DNA from: Sipunculus nudus
Lineage: Eukaryota > Annelida > Sipuncula > Golfingiida > Sipunculidae
Length of the DNA: 64,000 bases
Direction of reading: 5' to 3'
Assembly: GCA_026874595.1 (NCBI GenBank)
Contig: CM049310.1
Span: 69,513,556-69,577,555, forward strand
The notes below the pieces were generated by a model. That model was not told the origin of the DNA, did not search any database, and was given only the letters and a program-made list of their open reading frames with translations. The translations under genes were made by a program, and so were the position numbers. Below, in pieces: positions 1 through 11,089 of the stretch. The stretch's first letter is position 1; each line of letters opens with the position of its first letter.

Positions 1-696
1 TTTATTTTTACGCATTTGTACTTCGGTATTACGGCTGGCAAGGCACAAATCGTAACTGTTTGACCTATAAACTTCTCACTATCAAGATAGGTCCTTGGTA
101 AATCTCCTTGCAAACCAAAAATAGGTCATTTTGACCTATGCTTGTGATCTACGCGCATTTTTTTTTCATTTTTAGCATTTAGAAAATCAGACTTGTGTTA
201 GTGTTCTGGGCTGCAAAACAAAAATGTTGTACTCAACACTGAAATTTAAACATTGTGCATTAACATCCAGATATATTGTTATCATGCAAAAAAAATGAAG
301 GAAACCGGCCCAGTCAGTTCGTCAAAACTGTTGCGGACACAATTGCAAAATTTTAACAATACCAGCTGTTGATGTATTATATTCATAATTTAGATGAAAT
401 ATCTAATAATTAATTACATAGATCTTTCGGAAATTTGGCAGGCTTATTTTTATTGAATGCCCTTTCAGCTGTAGAATACTTGTGGCGCCATCTACATTTT
501 CTATATTTTTATGTATTTCATTATCGTATTTTTTGTTTTCAGAAATCCCGGCTGGCCAGTTGTTATCAAGACAAAAATTCTAATTGCTTGGCGTAGATTT
601 TTTTCATAATATCCTAGTAGGTCATTGGTAAACCTCCCTGGATACCAAAAAAAAAAACAAGTCAGCTGAGAGTCAGGACCCATGCTTCATTTGTTT
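1..696 (+). repeat. Degenerate copy of TTAGCTCAGCTGA/CTTGTTT dispersed repeat
   Basis: An old, 5'-incomplete copy of the repeat seen better at 33,242-34,520 and 41,191-42,400. Shared words include AGGCACAAATCGTAAC (41-56), an AATAGGTC word near 120, TGGCGCCA near 482 and a second internal unit from about 550. The 3' end reads GTCAGCTGAGAGTCAGGACC (661-680) and then TTTGTTT, matching the end of the copy at 34,485-34,520. No protein is encoded. The left part probably continues beyond the window. Confidence 0.5.
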
Positions 697-2370
697 AATC
701 TTGAAACTTAATATTTCACATGTGACGTGATATCTTTAAATTATCACTCATATCTACTTTCAAATATAACGGCAGGTATAGCTTGAAATATTATTCATAA
801 ATGAAACATTTCATATGCCATGCAATATCTAAAAAACGTTACTCCGGTCAGTTTCTATTTAAGAAAGTAGGAGTATCTTATAATTCAATTATCTGAAAAA
901 GGATTTGGTGACACTTTGTACATTTCTTATTTATTTTTTTATGAATTCTTAAATTAAACATTTCCATGATATGCAATATCTCCACCTATATTATTAATGA
1001 TAAACTCTATTCAACATATGTCAATGTATATCATATCAGTCTCCTCACATAATTAGGTTTTAGATTCGTTATCGGTTTATTTCATATTTTTTTCTGAATT
1101 CTATATTCGGTTCTTAAGTCAAATTTCAGAATCAGTTACAAGGTAAAGTGCGTCTTTCTACTATTATTCTCATGTTTCACATGGGCGGTTACATTTTCTT
1201 GCGTGGGTTAAAATAATAAGAGTATCGGATGAACAAATCGGATTTTACATTATACAGATTTTTAATTAAGTACCCCTTTTAAGCATGTATTTGTTTTGTT
1301 TTTTTTTTTTATTTCCAATTTCACATAATTCACTTTGTTATACTTTCTTTTCTACGATCACACAACATAAAACTAAATTTAATAATAAAATATATTCTAA
1401 GTTTTCTTCTTCAGTGTGGCCTTAATTAAGTTCAATATCTTATTCATTTCATTGTCTCAATCTGGATAACATTCCTGACGTAATGTTTCATTTCTTTGCA
1501 ATTCAAATAATATTTGCAAATCAATGTGTGCTGTTCTTAGTCTGTCAAACATTTTCTCTTCTTTTACTCGAATACAGCTTTCCCCCTTTTCTCTCCCTTA
1601 CGTTTCATACCATCTACATTCTGCATTCTTTGTTGTTGTGCCATAATTGAATATCTACAAAAACAAATAATCAAAAGCTCACAAAATTTCTTGAATTATT
1701 GATTACTCAATAGAGTCCGACATTAACCCTGTCACTGGCTGGCGCCACTAGTCTCCCAAGTCTCTTGGCTGCAGATAAAATCTCCCCACAGACCAGGTTG
1801 CTTTGGGAGTCTGGGACCTCACTCATGGATGCTAACGCCCACGCATCAGAGATTATTACGACAGATCCATGCAAACTGGTCATCATTCCTGTTTAAGCAG
1901 TGCCTCAGAGGTCTATTTTGTCCTCTTTATTAACTACATTAACGATAGTTTTGGGTTATATACAGAGCAAATTTATGTCACAATATTTTTGGACAGTGAC
2001 TGCCGTCGTACTAAAACAGCTCGTAATTATGTTTGTCAAAGAAGGTCGTTTTCGTAGAAGTTCACCGCTACATCAATAGTCGCCATCAATCAACATTATA
2101 AATGACATGGCAGCATGAGTGACTAATAAGCGTAGGAGACGGGAAGCGAATGATTCATTCAGCCTCACATTCGAACGTTACATTTGTCACGTTCTGTTTG
2201 GTAAACATTTTAAATAACTTTATTCTTATAAAGGTCAACTATTTAAGAGAGATAGTATAACCTCATATTTGGTATTGAAAAGGAAAATGTTTCTATTGGA
2301 TATTATTGGAAATAATCACATCATCTCATTAATGTAACGTTTTCACCTGTCTGGGAGACCAAACCACTGC
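697..2370. other. AT-rich stretch, no gene seen
   Basis: Long AT-rich sequence with stops in all frames. A slightly GC-richer patch at about 1,735-1,880 has no recognisable coding or repeat signature. Nothing else is supportable here. Confidence 0.6.
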
Positions 2371-2775
2371 CGGTGTAAAGACTTCAGATTACTCCCCATT
2401 TCAGGCCTCCCCCCCCCCCCCCCCCCCCGATATTCTGGAATCAATTACAGATTACCTCCGGGTGTAGTCTGAACATACATAATTTCATGTTGCCCCCTAA
2501 CTCTTCAAATTTACCATCGCAGATTTAATTGAATTATATTTTTTATGCTTTCAACTTATGATGTATTATTTCAATGAACCACATGAATGATACGAGATTT
2601 AAAAGGTGGAATAAATCTGTGAAAAATAAAGTTGATAAAAAAATAAACATAAGAAATATAGCTGTTTTGAAGGGGCAACCTGAAATCGTATGGGGTGATG
2701 TGAAATCGATTTCAAGCAACCTCTGGGGGTATTTTTTAAGATGGGGTGATTAGAATTGCTACACCTGTACCAAAA
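2371..2775. repeat. Degenerate foldback (inverted) repeat with poly-C tract
   Basis: The segment 2,371-2,510 resembles the reverse complement of 2,671-2,775. In both, read outward in, the order of words is GGTGTA, a GATTACTCC/ATCACCCC word, a CCTCC/ACCCCC tract, GGAATCAATT/GAAATCGATT, ATTACCTCC/ATCACCCC and finally TTTCAKGTTGCCCC. The arms are about 140 and 105 bp with a spacer near 160 bp. A run of about 21 C (2,408-2,428) lies in the left arm. It looks like an old foldback or MITE-type insertion; no family is recognised. Confidence 0.5.
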
Positions 2776-3730
2776 TAACTCGTTTGGCTATATTAAAGTA
2801 TCTGAATCTAAAGCATCTTCTTGATAACGTAGCAGGATATCATATTTAATATAGAAAAAAAATAAGTGATGTTTTACTCAACACGATGACGATGCCACTC
2901 TTATCTTAAAACTCTCACAGGCGGAATTCTTTTATAAACATTACGGTACACACGATCCTTGATTTATTGAAGTTTAATGTTTAATTTTATATTTATCTGC
3001 AACAGTATCCTTACTAAGAGGCTCGGCCCCGGCATTATGGCGAAGTAAACGAGAACTGGGGGAGGGTGGTGCCAGTTAATTGCCCGAAATGCCGGAACCA
3101 ACCATCGTTTGATGAAGGATAAAAACAACATTAATGCGCCGCCATAATCGGTAGGAAGCCCTTCATATCACTCTTGTGTGGAAGAACATTTATAAAGATC
3201 TGTATGTGTCATAGCTCTGTTAAGTAACATCACTGACGACAGCCACCTACAAAGTTCCACGATTTCAACCCTATAATACTGAGAAAATATGTGATGAAAT
3301 GAACTACGTGTCTTGATCGTATTAGATATCAATCGTAAACCATAAAGTACAGTGATACTGTTTAAGAACAACTTTGGCAAGTAGGCATGACGGAAAAACA
3401 GAAACAGAAATGCTCCTAAAAATATTAATATTTCTGTTCGTTGAGAGAGACCATCTTTACTTCCATACAAGTAGAAATTCTTCATTCAATAAAGTTTAAT
3501 ACAAAAAAATACATATTTAATCATACAAGCAGTGGTTTTTTGTTCATTAAAGTTTTTAACAAAAAGTACACATGTAATCGTTATTTCTTCCTTCTCTTTG
3601 TCTATTCATATATTTTATATGAACCACTGTTGAAACATGTCAAAATATATATATACTATTGTAACAGTATCCCCATGAAGAACAGCATTACGCTGAATGG
3701 ATTTGCCTTATAAAAATGAAGTTGAAACTA
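2776..3730. other. AT-rich stretch, no gene seen
   Basis: Open frames up to about 105 codons occur (for example 3,168-3,485 on the minus strand), but they have no domain, no codon bias and no splice context. I see nothing else supportable. Confidence 0.55.
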
Positions 3731-3734
3731 GAAA

Positions 3735-4090
3735 ATGAATTCTCAGGAATGCAGGCCTTCACCATATGGACGGTCTCTTTTGTGGGATGCTCCCAAAAAT
3801 GTGTTTGCAATCTCTTATTAGGCCCATACTCCCAGGATCATTCGTGCAGAAGTTCCCAAACCCATGTTTGCATTCACTTATTTTGCCCATAATCATTCGT
3901 GCTTAAGTGTCTGTTTATCTGTGAATAATCCTTGATGAAGTTCCTGAATCCGGATCTGGTGCTGGATCTTCACCAAAATGTAACCACTTCTTCTTTGTCC
4001 CATTTGCGCCGTGGCCTTTACATTTCATGTGATTCCCTTCATGGTTGCTCGAGTTATTTTGTGGACAACACTCAAACACACAAACTCACA
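3735..4090 (+). repeat. Dispersed repeat family X, plus orientation
   Basis: Shares an ordered series of words with the reverse complement of 58,705-58,975: GGGATGCTCCCAA, GTGTTTGC, TTCACTTATT/TTCACTGATT, GCCCAT, TGTGAATA followed by TCCTTGATGA, AATCCGGATC/ATCCGGATCC, and CCAATTTGC-like text near the end. It goes on to TCGAGTTATTTTGTGGACAA and a CA-rich tail with AACACACAAAC. The two copies are strongly diverged. This style of sequence is common among invertebrate dispersed repeats, but I cannot name the family. Confidence 0.5.
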
Positions 4091-4189
4091 CTCGACCGGG
4101 AGTTAACGCATACCCTCCAAATAAAACAATATATGAATACACGTTGTGATAGATGACTAGATTGATTTTTTTTTTTTTCATTTTATAAG

Positions 4190-4400
4190 GCACTGCTTGT
4201 TAATAGCAGGTATCAATGCAAGATCAATCAGTCCTAGAGTGAAGAAAAATGTGTGGGTGGATGCCACCTTAAATTTTGAATTTCAAGGTCATTTCCCAGG
4301 TCAAACAGGAAAATGGGCCAGCCAAGGTCAATTTTTCGCTTTTGTAGACACTGCTTCACTTTCAAGATCATTTCCAATGCCATTTTCATTGTTAAACCGA
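4190..4400 (+). repeat. Dispersed repeat family Y, plus orientation
   Basis: Matches the reverse complement of 7,690-7,890. Shared ordered words are TTAATAGMAGG, TGTGGGTGGATGCCA, AAATTTGAAT/AATTTTGAAT, AAGGTCATTT and a second AGGTC word. Both copies have open frames of 60-90 codons on both strands, but these are not conserved between copies, so they are probably incidental. Confidence 0.5.
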
Positions 4401-4469
4401 ACAAAATTGAACTTGAACCGGTATAATGTTTCCGCATTAATAAAACCAAGGTTTATTCGGTAATTTTAA

Positions 4470-5384
4470 GCTCAAGAGTTATGTTTGTGTCAATTGACTG
4501 GTAAACACGCCATGTTTTAATCATGTCCATAATTTCTAACACTTAAATGAATGAAAAAAAACCAACTTAAATTGTTTTTGTTAACACAGTAATGTTTTCA
4601 CCACTCTGATTTAAGAAATATAGAAATGGAGTTAAAAGGTGCTTTTTGTGTGTTTCCTAAAGTGTCTTTAACACATTTTGAATTATAACAGAATAAAAAA
4701 TGGCCGCATTTTGTAAAATGCTGGATAAAAGCTCCATGAATAAGGGACATTTGTCTGTAATAATGCTGTTTTGGGAGACAGTTGTGGTTATAATAAGACC
4801 CTGGATGGACGTTTTACATTTAAAGGTAATAGGCGTACTGAAACATTCTAAATGGCTGTAAAGATAGCTGCCTCAATGAAGAAATAGGCGATTGCTATCA
4901 TTGTAAAGTCATCATATTTAAATGTTTTAATGGACCATTGCGTGTTTTAAGTTCAAATACGATCATGCGGTGGCATTTATCGGGAACACATCTAACGATG
5001 GGGGTTAACAGTATGACATTACCGACGATAGCAGTCTTAGATGACTTATACACTTTGCCTTCTGGTCTGTCGGGCCCGTTTATTTTTGTAGGTTTAATCG
5101 GCTTCCTGGGGAGCATCAATCCAAGCAGCCATAACAGGCGCTAGGAGGTTATTTGTTAAGCATTTGTTTAAATAACTATAGGTAAAAAGGACCCACAGCT
5201 ACAGCTGTTTATTTTGGCATCTTTTCTTCATTTTCTTAATATCCAAAAGTGTTAAAGACACTTTAGGAACGATAAAGGATGGTTCTATATAGTGTGGGGA
5301 TACAGGGGACCCTTACCATCCTGTTTAATATGTATTATACCATTATTTACTGATAACACTTTGTAAGATAATTTTTGGTAGAGG
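4470..5384. other. No gene recognised; weak GC rise at 4,940-5,145
   Basis: The patch 4,940-5,145 is GC-richer than its surroundings and open on both strands (68 and 73 codons). The plus-strand translation contains a short hydrophobic run, GPFIFVGLIGFLGS. No domain, splice signal or homologue is recognised. Confidence 0.4.
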
Positions 5385-5460
5385 GAACCACCTCCATTTT
5401 CGTAATGCAACTTTTGTATCCTTACCTACGCATATCATCAGCAGGCATCTTGTGGTGACC
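5385..5460 (+). repeat. Single outlying unit of the TGCAACTTTTGTATCCTTAC repeat
   Basis: Contains ACCTCCATTTTCGTAATGCA, then ACTTTTGTATCCTTACC and CATATCATCAGCAGGCA. These words recur in the tandem array at 6,373-6,685 and, in part, at 48,450-48,482. Confidence 0.5.
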
Positions 5461-6372
5461 TTTCAGGTTCTTGTCAGATCTGCAGATTGTTCAAGATAAT
5501 TAGATAAATAAACAGAAGCAGATATAACGCTTCATGCGGGACACTTGTGTCGATATGTTTTAGGCTTTATAAGTTTAATGGTAAAATGGTATACTTTATG
5601 TCAGAATCATCTACCACCGAAAAAAGTGTGAGCTATACTTGTAAAATTAACAAGCTAATTTAGATTAATTTAGTACATTTGCGATGGATTGTTGTAATGA
5701 AATTATACAGTTCGACAACTAACTCATGGAAATCATTTATGATAAATCTGTAACATTAGCTGTGGTATCTTTTGATAATGATTTCAATTTAGATACACAC
5801 AGCGGAAATGTGCTCCAAAGCAAGTACACAGTCAAATGTGCTTCAGCTTATTAGTAATTAATTCATTCGACGAGGACAGGCGTGTTGGTATCTGTAGAAC
5901 CTTTATCTCCTGTATACCACTTTTACGAGTGTCCTTTATTTAATATGCAAATTTTTGGTGATGAAAACAAAGAGAATTGTCCAAGTAACTTTCTCACTGT
6001 CATTTGCGAGGTCAAACACGCAACAAATGTGGACGGGAATGGTAACATAGCATTTATTGTACACTACTGATGATCAAAAGGTCACACATTCAAGCTGAAG
6101 ATCGAGGTTACATCTTTGGTTGCAAAAATACCAGACACTGAAACTTAATGCAGAAGGCAACATATGTATACCGTATATGACTATATAATTTCTATTGGTA
6201 ACTAATTAAGACGGCAGATTCTTTATTTCGTACTAATCCTAGCCTGAAGTATACGCTCTATCACACTTTACCAAGCTCTCGCCATGTAGGACGCCATGTC
6301 TATCTCCTCATATATCTGTGTAGCTGATTTATTATGTACCTTACTTATTCCTTATTATGGAACATCATTAAA
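5461..6372. other. No gene seen
   Basis: AT-rich sequence with short frames only. Confidence 0.5.
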
Positions 6373-6685
6373 TATTACTTTCAAAAGGAGTTAATTGATT
6401 ACAGCTCCATTTTCGTAAAGCAGCTTTTGTATTCTTACCAACGCTTAATGTTACTTTTACAAGGAGTTAATAAATTGAAGCTCTACTTACCTAATGCAAC
6501 TTTTGTATCCTTACCAAATCATGAGCAGGCCCTTTGATTTTTCTTTTACATGGTGGTAATTAATTAAAACTATATTTTCCTAATGCACCTTTTGTATTCT
6601 AAAAAACGCATATATAATCAGCAGGCAACGTGTACATCGACATTATGTTCACAAGGTGTTAATTGATTACAGCACCAAAAGGCAT
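6373..6685 (+). repeat. Degenerate tandem repeat, unit about 80-100 bp
   Basis: About three and a half units. Each carries AAGGAGTTAATTGATTACAG or a variant, then CTCCATTTTCGTAATGCAAC or a variant, then TTTTGTATTCTTACCAACGC or a variant, and in two units an AATCAGCAGGC-type end. Units begin near 6,378, 6,452, 6,543 and 6,645. Divergence is high, so the array is old. Confidence 0.55.
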
Positions 6686-7689
6686 CAAAGTTTGTATATA
6701 AAGATTTTGACAGATTATACAGGGGTCTTTTAACTCAAACACAAAATCTTGAATAAACAGCATTCAGGTCGACCAATAATCAAGGTAAAAAAGGTCAATG
6801 GTATATCATTAACCCGCTAGATGATATATTAAAACTAAATAATAGAAGGTAAAGCTTTTGAGGACAATATCAGTTAAATTGCCAAATTAATATTATTATC
6901 ATTTGTAATCATAACCGTCATCATATTTGCATATGACTAAACTGTTTTCATACATCTGGGACTTGAAATCAAGTTATAAAGAACTGAACCCTGTATGCAA
7001 TCGATTAATCAGTCATAGATATTCAATGATAAATATTATTACTGACATACATTATGTCTGATATTATATCATATTTTTATTCTTAACACTATAATCGGCA
7101 TAGAAGTATGTGCGTGCTAGTGTTTTTGAGATTCTCTCATAAAAAAACAGTATAATGATGATTATACACTAATAAGTACTATCACAGACGAGAAAATACA
7201 GAATGCGTCCATTAGAGAATTATTCTGCTTCATAGCAATAAGAATGATAGAAAATAACTTGATATCACTACAACGGAAGGAGTATAACAACTTAATATTG
7301 TTCAAGAAGCTGCAGTCAGGTTGTCAATAAATGTTAACACTTAGTACAAACATACATCAAAACAAAAGGTAGCCGTGTTATAGTCACCAGCGCCCCCTGG
7401 TAGCCATAGTCGTATAGAAAACAAAAGGGTTTAAAGGTGGCCCATGCATGATTAAATGACCGAGTCTGCAGTCCATGCATTCAAACATTTCAAAGAAGAA
7501 TAAAAGACAAACACACAAACCCACAGACAGGACGATCAGACTATGTACAGTGCAGTCACCGGGTTACAAATTCAGTGAAATCGAAGTCCTACGTAGTAAA
7601 TTATCTTCATTTTTTATGCATTGTAAGTCTATTAGTTTACAATACTCAATTTTCATGTATAATCAATAATATTATCGGATATTATAGAC
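6686..7689. other. No gene seen
   Basis: AT-rich sequence. The short word AGCGCCCCCTGGTAGC at about 7,389 is of a type common in mobile-element ends but stands alone here. Confidence 0.5.
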
Positions 7690-7890
7690 ATCTTGAATGG
7701 AAATAGTGGCCTATACACAAAACAAGGAAAACACCGAAGTGAAAAACCTTGTGAACTTGATGACCGTAAAAATGACCTTCACATTCAAATTTCGCGATGG
7801 CATCCACCCACAGCTTTTTCGTCTCCCAAAACTGGAAAGATCCCACATGCCTTCTATTAACATGCGATGTCGTAAAAAATAATTCTAGAG
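7690..7890 (-). repeat. Dispersed repeat family Y, minus orientation
   Basis: The reverse complement shares TGTGGGTGGATGCCA and a following AAGGTCATTT with 4,190-4,400. The pair is about 3.3 kb apart in opposite orientation. Confidence 0.5.
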
Positions 7891-8029
7891 GAGTTTCCAG
7901 AGTTTGGCTATTATCTAGAAAACTTAAGCATTTTATCATTGATTAGAAATAAATTGAAGGTAGGTCAGGCAGTGCACTTAAATCACATATACTTTCAGTG
8001 GTAATATAAACCAAAGCCGCAAAAGAAAT

Positions 8030-8345
8030 AAGCACGGTATGACCCGTGGTGGGTCGCATGTTTGGCTGCGTGTTTATCACATAACGCTATTTAATGTCCC
8101 AGAGACATCGAGGACAACAACACCCCCATCATCAGCTGCACGTTATTATCACAAGGCAGCAGCGCTGATGGTAACATCAAAACAGCTGCCCAGACGGCCG
8201 CCCCAGCCCCATGTGAAGGCTGGCTTCATGATCACTTCAGGGGGTGCCATCAACCGCCGGTCTAGGGTAACGGATCTATCAAATACAAACGGTGCCACGC
8301 AGACTAATCTGTATAATGGGGTGGTCTACACTCATCTGTTAATAA
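8030..8345 (+). other. GC-richer patch with an unassigned 103-codon open frame
   Basis: The frame 8,039-8,350 starts with ATG and ends at TAA. Its translation is rich in T, S, R and P, with runs such as RTTTPPSSAAR and LPRRPPQPH, and has no recognisable domain. The patch is GC-richer than its flanks, so it could be a piece of exon, UTR or an old insertion. I do not call it a gene. Confidence 0.2.
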
Positions 8346-8450
8346 AATAATCTACCTATTACACGCGGCTGATATGCTTTCTAAGTAAAATATAGAGGAA
8401 TCAAATTTTGTCAGACATGTTTCATACATTATGTAGTTGCACTCATCATG

Positions 8451-8452
8451 TA

Positions 8453-8505
<53 letters not shown>
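8451..8505. repeat. TA microsatellite
   Basis: About 22 uninterrupted TA units preceded by a TATATATG variant. Confidence 0.95.
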
Positions 8506-8507
<2 letters not shown>

Positions 8508-8957
8508 ATGTAGTTATGTAATTATGCGTTGACTCATTCAGCCATGGTCAGGTTGGAATGTATGGAGATTAGGAGTATGCCATCATTTTAAAATGAGTTC
8601 ATATCTTTTGTTGAGTCTTTGTGACTTCGGAAAAGTTGTTATTTGAACCTTTTCTTCGAGGCAGAGACTGCAGTTTCCATAGGGAAGCCTTTCTCGGGGA
8701 TGCGCGTTTGAGGACCCGCCAACTGATTGAATACGGGATATTTGTTTCCTTCTGGAGCCAAATGTACTGTGAAAGTTCCCGAGTCCCGAGATCTGTTTCC
8801 TTAATTAACCTGAAAAATATTTCCGATTTAATCAAGAAACGTGTCCTTTTTTTCCGTAGCAAGGATATATAGTTACAAAATATTGATACGGTGGAGAGAG
8901 TGTTATACTTTCAATTATCAAGTGCACAGATAGAAAGCTGTGAAAAATAGTTTTTAC

Positions 8958-9287
8958 TTACTGCCAATAATATTTTAAACTCAAAAACTTTGATACACTG
9001 ACAACGCAAAATATAATCATAACTAACACTGAAAGTGTGACATGTACCTTTTTTCTGGAGCATTTTCTACGGCTTCCGGTAGGGATTAAGTTGGAGCGTG
9101 GGATTACTATGTTTTTACGTTTCGCTATACTATAAGTAATTACTACAAAAATGTGACAAGGAAATAATGTCATGAAGACCAAATATCCACCCAGCGGAAA
9201 GTTGTAAAAACTGTTCTTGGGCTTATAATGATAATTTACAGAATGCCGAATACCAAAATTAAATGAAAAATACCAAGAATTAACCAT
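8958..9287 (-). CDS. Possible rhodopsin-type GPCR exon (TM5-loop-TM6-like), weak
   Basis: Open minus-strand frame of 109 codons with two hydrophobic segments. The first (about residues 34-53, containing FMTLFPCHIFVVITYSIAKR) has a proline and a later tyrosine in the spacing typical of receptor helix 5. A basic linker with RRKCSRKK follows, then a second hydrophobic segment, VHVTLSVLVMIIFCVV, placed like helix 6. The usual CWxP of helix 6 is absent. The frame runs into a good donor, GCA/GTAAGT (the GT at about 8,962-8,963 on the minus strand). A clear upstream acceptor is not visible. A stop lies just upstream of the ATG, so this would be an internal exon or a remnant. Known: helix 5 and 6 patterns of class A receptors. 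Inferred: any receptor identity. It could equally be a chance hydrophobic frame in AT-rich DNA. Confidence 0.22.
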   Translation of the reverse strand: MVNSWYFSFNFGIRHSVNYHYKPKNSFYNFPLGGYLVFMTLFPCHIFVVITYSIAKRKNIVIPRSNLIPTGSRRKCSRKKVHVTLSVLVMIIFCVVSVSKFLSLKYYWQ

Positions 9288-9929
9288 TATTTATTTATAA
9301 AGTATTTATTCTTGTGATGATTATATACATTTTTAAAACAGAAATCTATTCTCCAGGACAAATTACCACAGAATATCCTGAGAAAAATTTTCCTGTTACG
9401 ATTATCAAATTGTTCTTTGGTGATCGCTTTCTATAGTGACTGTTTCAGGAAGTACATACACCGGGTGTATAGCCCAATTGTACGTTACAAAAATACAACA
9501 ACAACATCAAAAATACAAAACTTCCACAGATCCACAGAATGACATAACTGTATATGTTAATCTCGGAATAGACAAATACTATATACATACAAGACCAAAG
9601 GACAAATCACTAAAAACCTTATATACCATTGATTTCCAAAGGACTGAATGTGAGACACGTGAGGATGGGTAATTTTACCTGATTAACGAAACATAGTCCT
9701 TTCGGTCGTCCTACTTATGAATACAGACACAGTTGCAAAAATGAGCACTTGAAATCAGACGGAAGGTCACTGAAATTAAGAGGTGGTCTCTACTTGAACA
9801 GAATATTTTTGAGGTGGCATTCTGTTGATCTAGATGTTTTCGCTTTATCGAGCGAGAAGCTACTTGTTGATGGGTCAAGACCCCAGCCCTGTGCGCTCCC
9901 TGAGCGTAATTTTGAGAGCCAACAGACGT

Positions 9930-10077
9930 GATATGCCACCAAGCCAAAAAGGGAGCCGCGAGAGACCGCCACCGTTTTATACGCACTGATGACCTGAGAA
10001 AAGCCACAACACCCACCGCCACAAAGGCAAAAGCAGTATGCATTCCCTCCACCGATCCCAGCAGCGGAGACCCAGCC
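9930..10077. other. GC-richer leader upstream of a possible first exon
   Basis: Region 9,830-10,130 is GC-richer than its flanks and is open on both strands. If the exon at 10,078-10,162 is real, this would be its 5' leader. No TATA motif is evident. Confidence 0.2.
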
Positions 10078-10162
10078 ATGCAAATCGAGAGCCGAACTCG
10101 ATCGATGAACCGACAAAACTTCGAGACGAATGCCATTTTATACTTTCTGTATTTGGTCTTAG
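10078..10162 (+). CDS. Possible first coding exon with signal-peptide-like sequence
   Basis: Two in-frame ATGs (10,078 and 10,105). From the second, the peptide is MNRQNFETNAILYFLYLVLG: a polar start and then a hydrophobic core like a signal peptide. The frame meets a strong donor, TTAG/GTAAGG, with the intron starting at 10,163. Exon 1 ending just after a signal peptide is a common metazoan gene layout. No second exon can be identified downstream, where a SINE and a Harbinger element follow. The hydrophobic run is short, and a chance ORF is quite possible. Confidence 0.2.
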
Positions 10163-10264
10163 GTAAGGCAAAATTGCCTATTTTTCAAACATGTTTTGTT
10201 AGAAGTAATCGTCTCTATTTTTAATGCTGAATTGTCTAATTCTCATACTATGTATATATGTACA

Positions 10265-10485
10265 TCTGCAGAGTTCCGTTTCGTTTTGGGATTACTCACT
10301 CCCGTTCATTCATTTCATATCCTGGACTCACCCAGGCCCGGTGTCTATCTGCAGGTCCTGCGTGTGTATAATCACCGCCATTGCTAGGTCATTACACCGA
10401 GGAACCTACTCACCGCTCCTCGGCTGAGATTTGAACTCACGACTTGAGTCCTGTGCTCTAACCCCTAGACCAGAGATCCCGGGGG
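10265..10485 (-). mobile_element. tRNA-derived SINE, full head plus body
   Basis: On the minus strand the head (about 10,480 to 10,403) has a box A-like TGGTCTAGGGGTTAGAGC and a box B-like GAGTTCAAATCTC. The anticodon-arm region reads GACTCAAGTC, reminiscent of a tRNA-Leu with CAA anticodon. The body follows with CACCGGGCCTGGGTGAGTCC and AGGATATGAAATGA. The same body recurs at 48,563-48,660 and the same head at 33,158-33,232, so this is a dispersed family. The 3' side ends in TACATATATAC-type text. Confidence 0.7.
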
Positions 10486-11048
10486 CATCAATGCCAAGAT
10501 ATATTTCAAGCAACGAAATTAACGCCATATCTAGAATTTGTGGACAGGGAACTGTTTACTGCTGGATAAATGTCTATCTGGTCATTTACAGAACTCTCTG
10601 ATGCACGATTACTCCACGTATTTTCCCATTAAATGATAACAAATGGAAGACCCAGTCACACATGCACTCACGACCACTTGCAACTTGAAAATTATAGGTA
10701 GTCCTTGAAAGGTCGTACGACAAGTACTCACCACTCGCAACAAGTCGTAGGTTGTCCTAAGCAGTCGTAAGCTAACCAGTCGGGAGTGGTATGCGCGCGG
10801 TTCGCATTCTTACGGCAAATCGACAGTGGTCTTGGCTAGATCGGTGGTACTCTTATGTGGTCGTACGACTAGTTTACGAGTGGTCGTAGGTAGTCTTGTG
10901 CGATCGGTAGCAATCCGAGCTACCAAGCGGTCGCAGACTGGTACCGACCTTTCGTACGATAGGTCGTGACACAGGCTACGACCAGTTACCAAGTGGTTAA
11001 TGGCCCTTTCACACATACACGTTTGATCGTACGTCTGGCCGCGTTTCG

Positions 11049-11069
11049 CCACGTTCTCGGAGAACGTGG
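11049..11069. promoter_or_regulatory. Subterminal 21-bp palindrome, left end of Harbinger
   Basis: A perfect palindrome with half-sites CCACGTTCTC and GAGAACGTGG around one central base, about 50 bp from the left tip. A near-copy lies at the same distance from the right tip. Inferred to be a binding site for transposase or the MADF/Myb-like protein. Confidence 0.55.
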
Positions 11070-11089
11070 GTGGACGTAGAGGTTGGAAA

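Noticed and set aside
3168-3485. 105-codon minus-strand frame
   Set aside because: Hydrophobic by AT composition only; no recognisable family and no conserved neighbour.
8599-8872. Overlapping frames of 83 and 87 codons on both strands
   Set aside because: Mutually antisense frames with no domain on either strand; neither can be preferred.
9711-10136. Minus-strand 141-codon frame opposite the possible signal-peptide exon
   Set aside because: Cys/Gly/Ser-rich low-complexity translation without domain or splice signals; likely a shadow of base composition.
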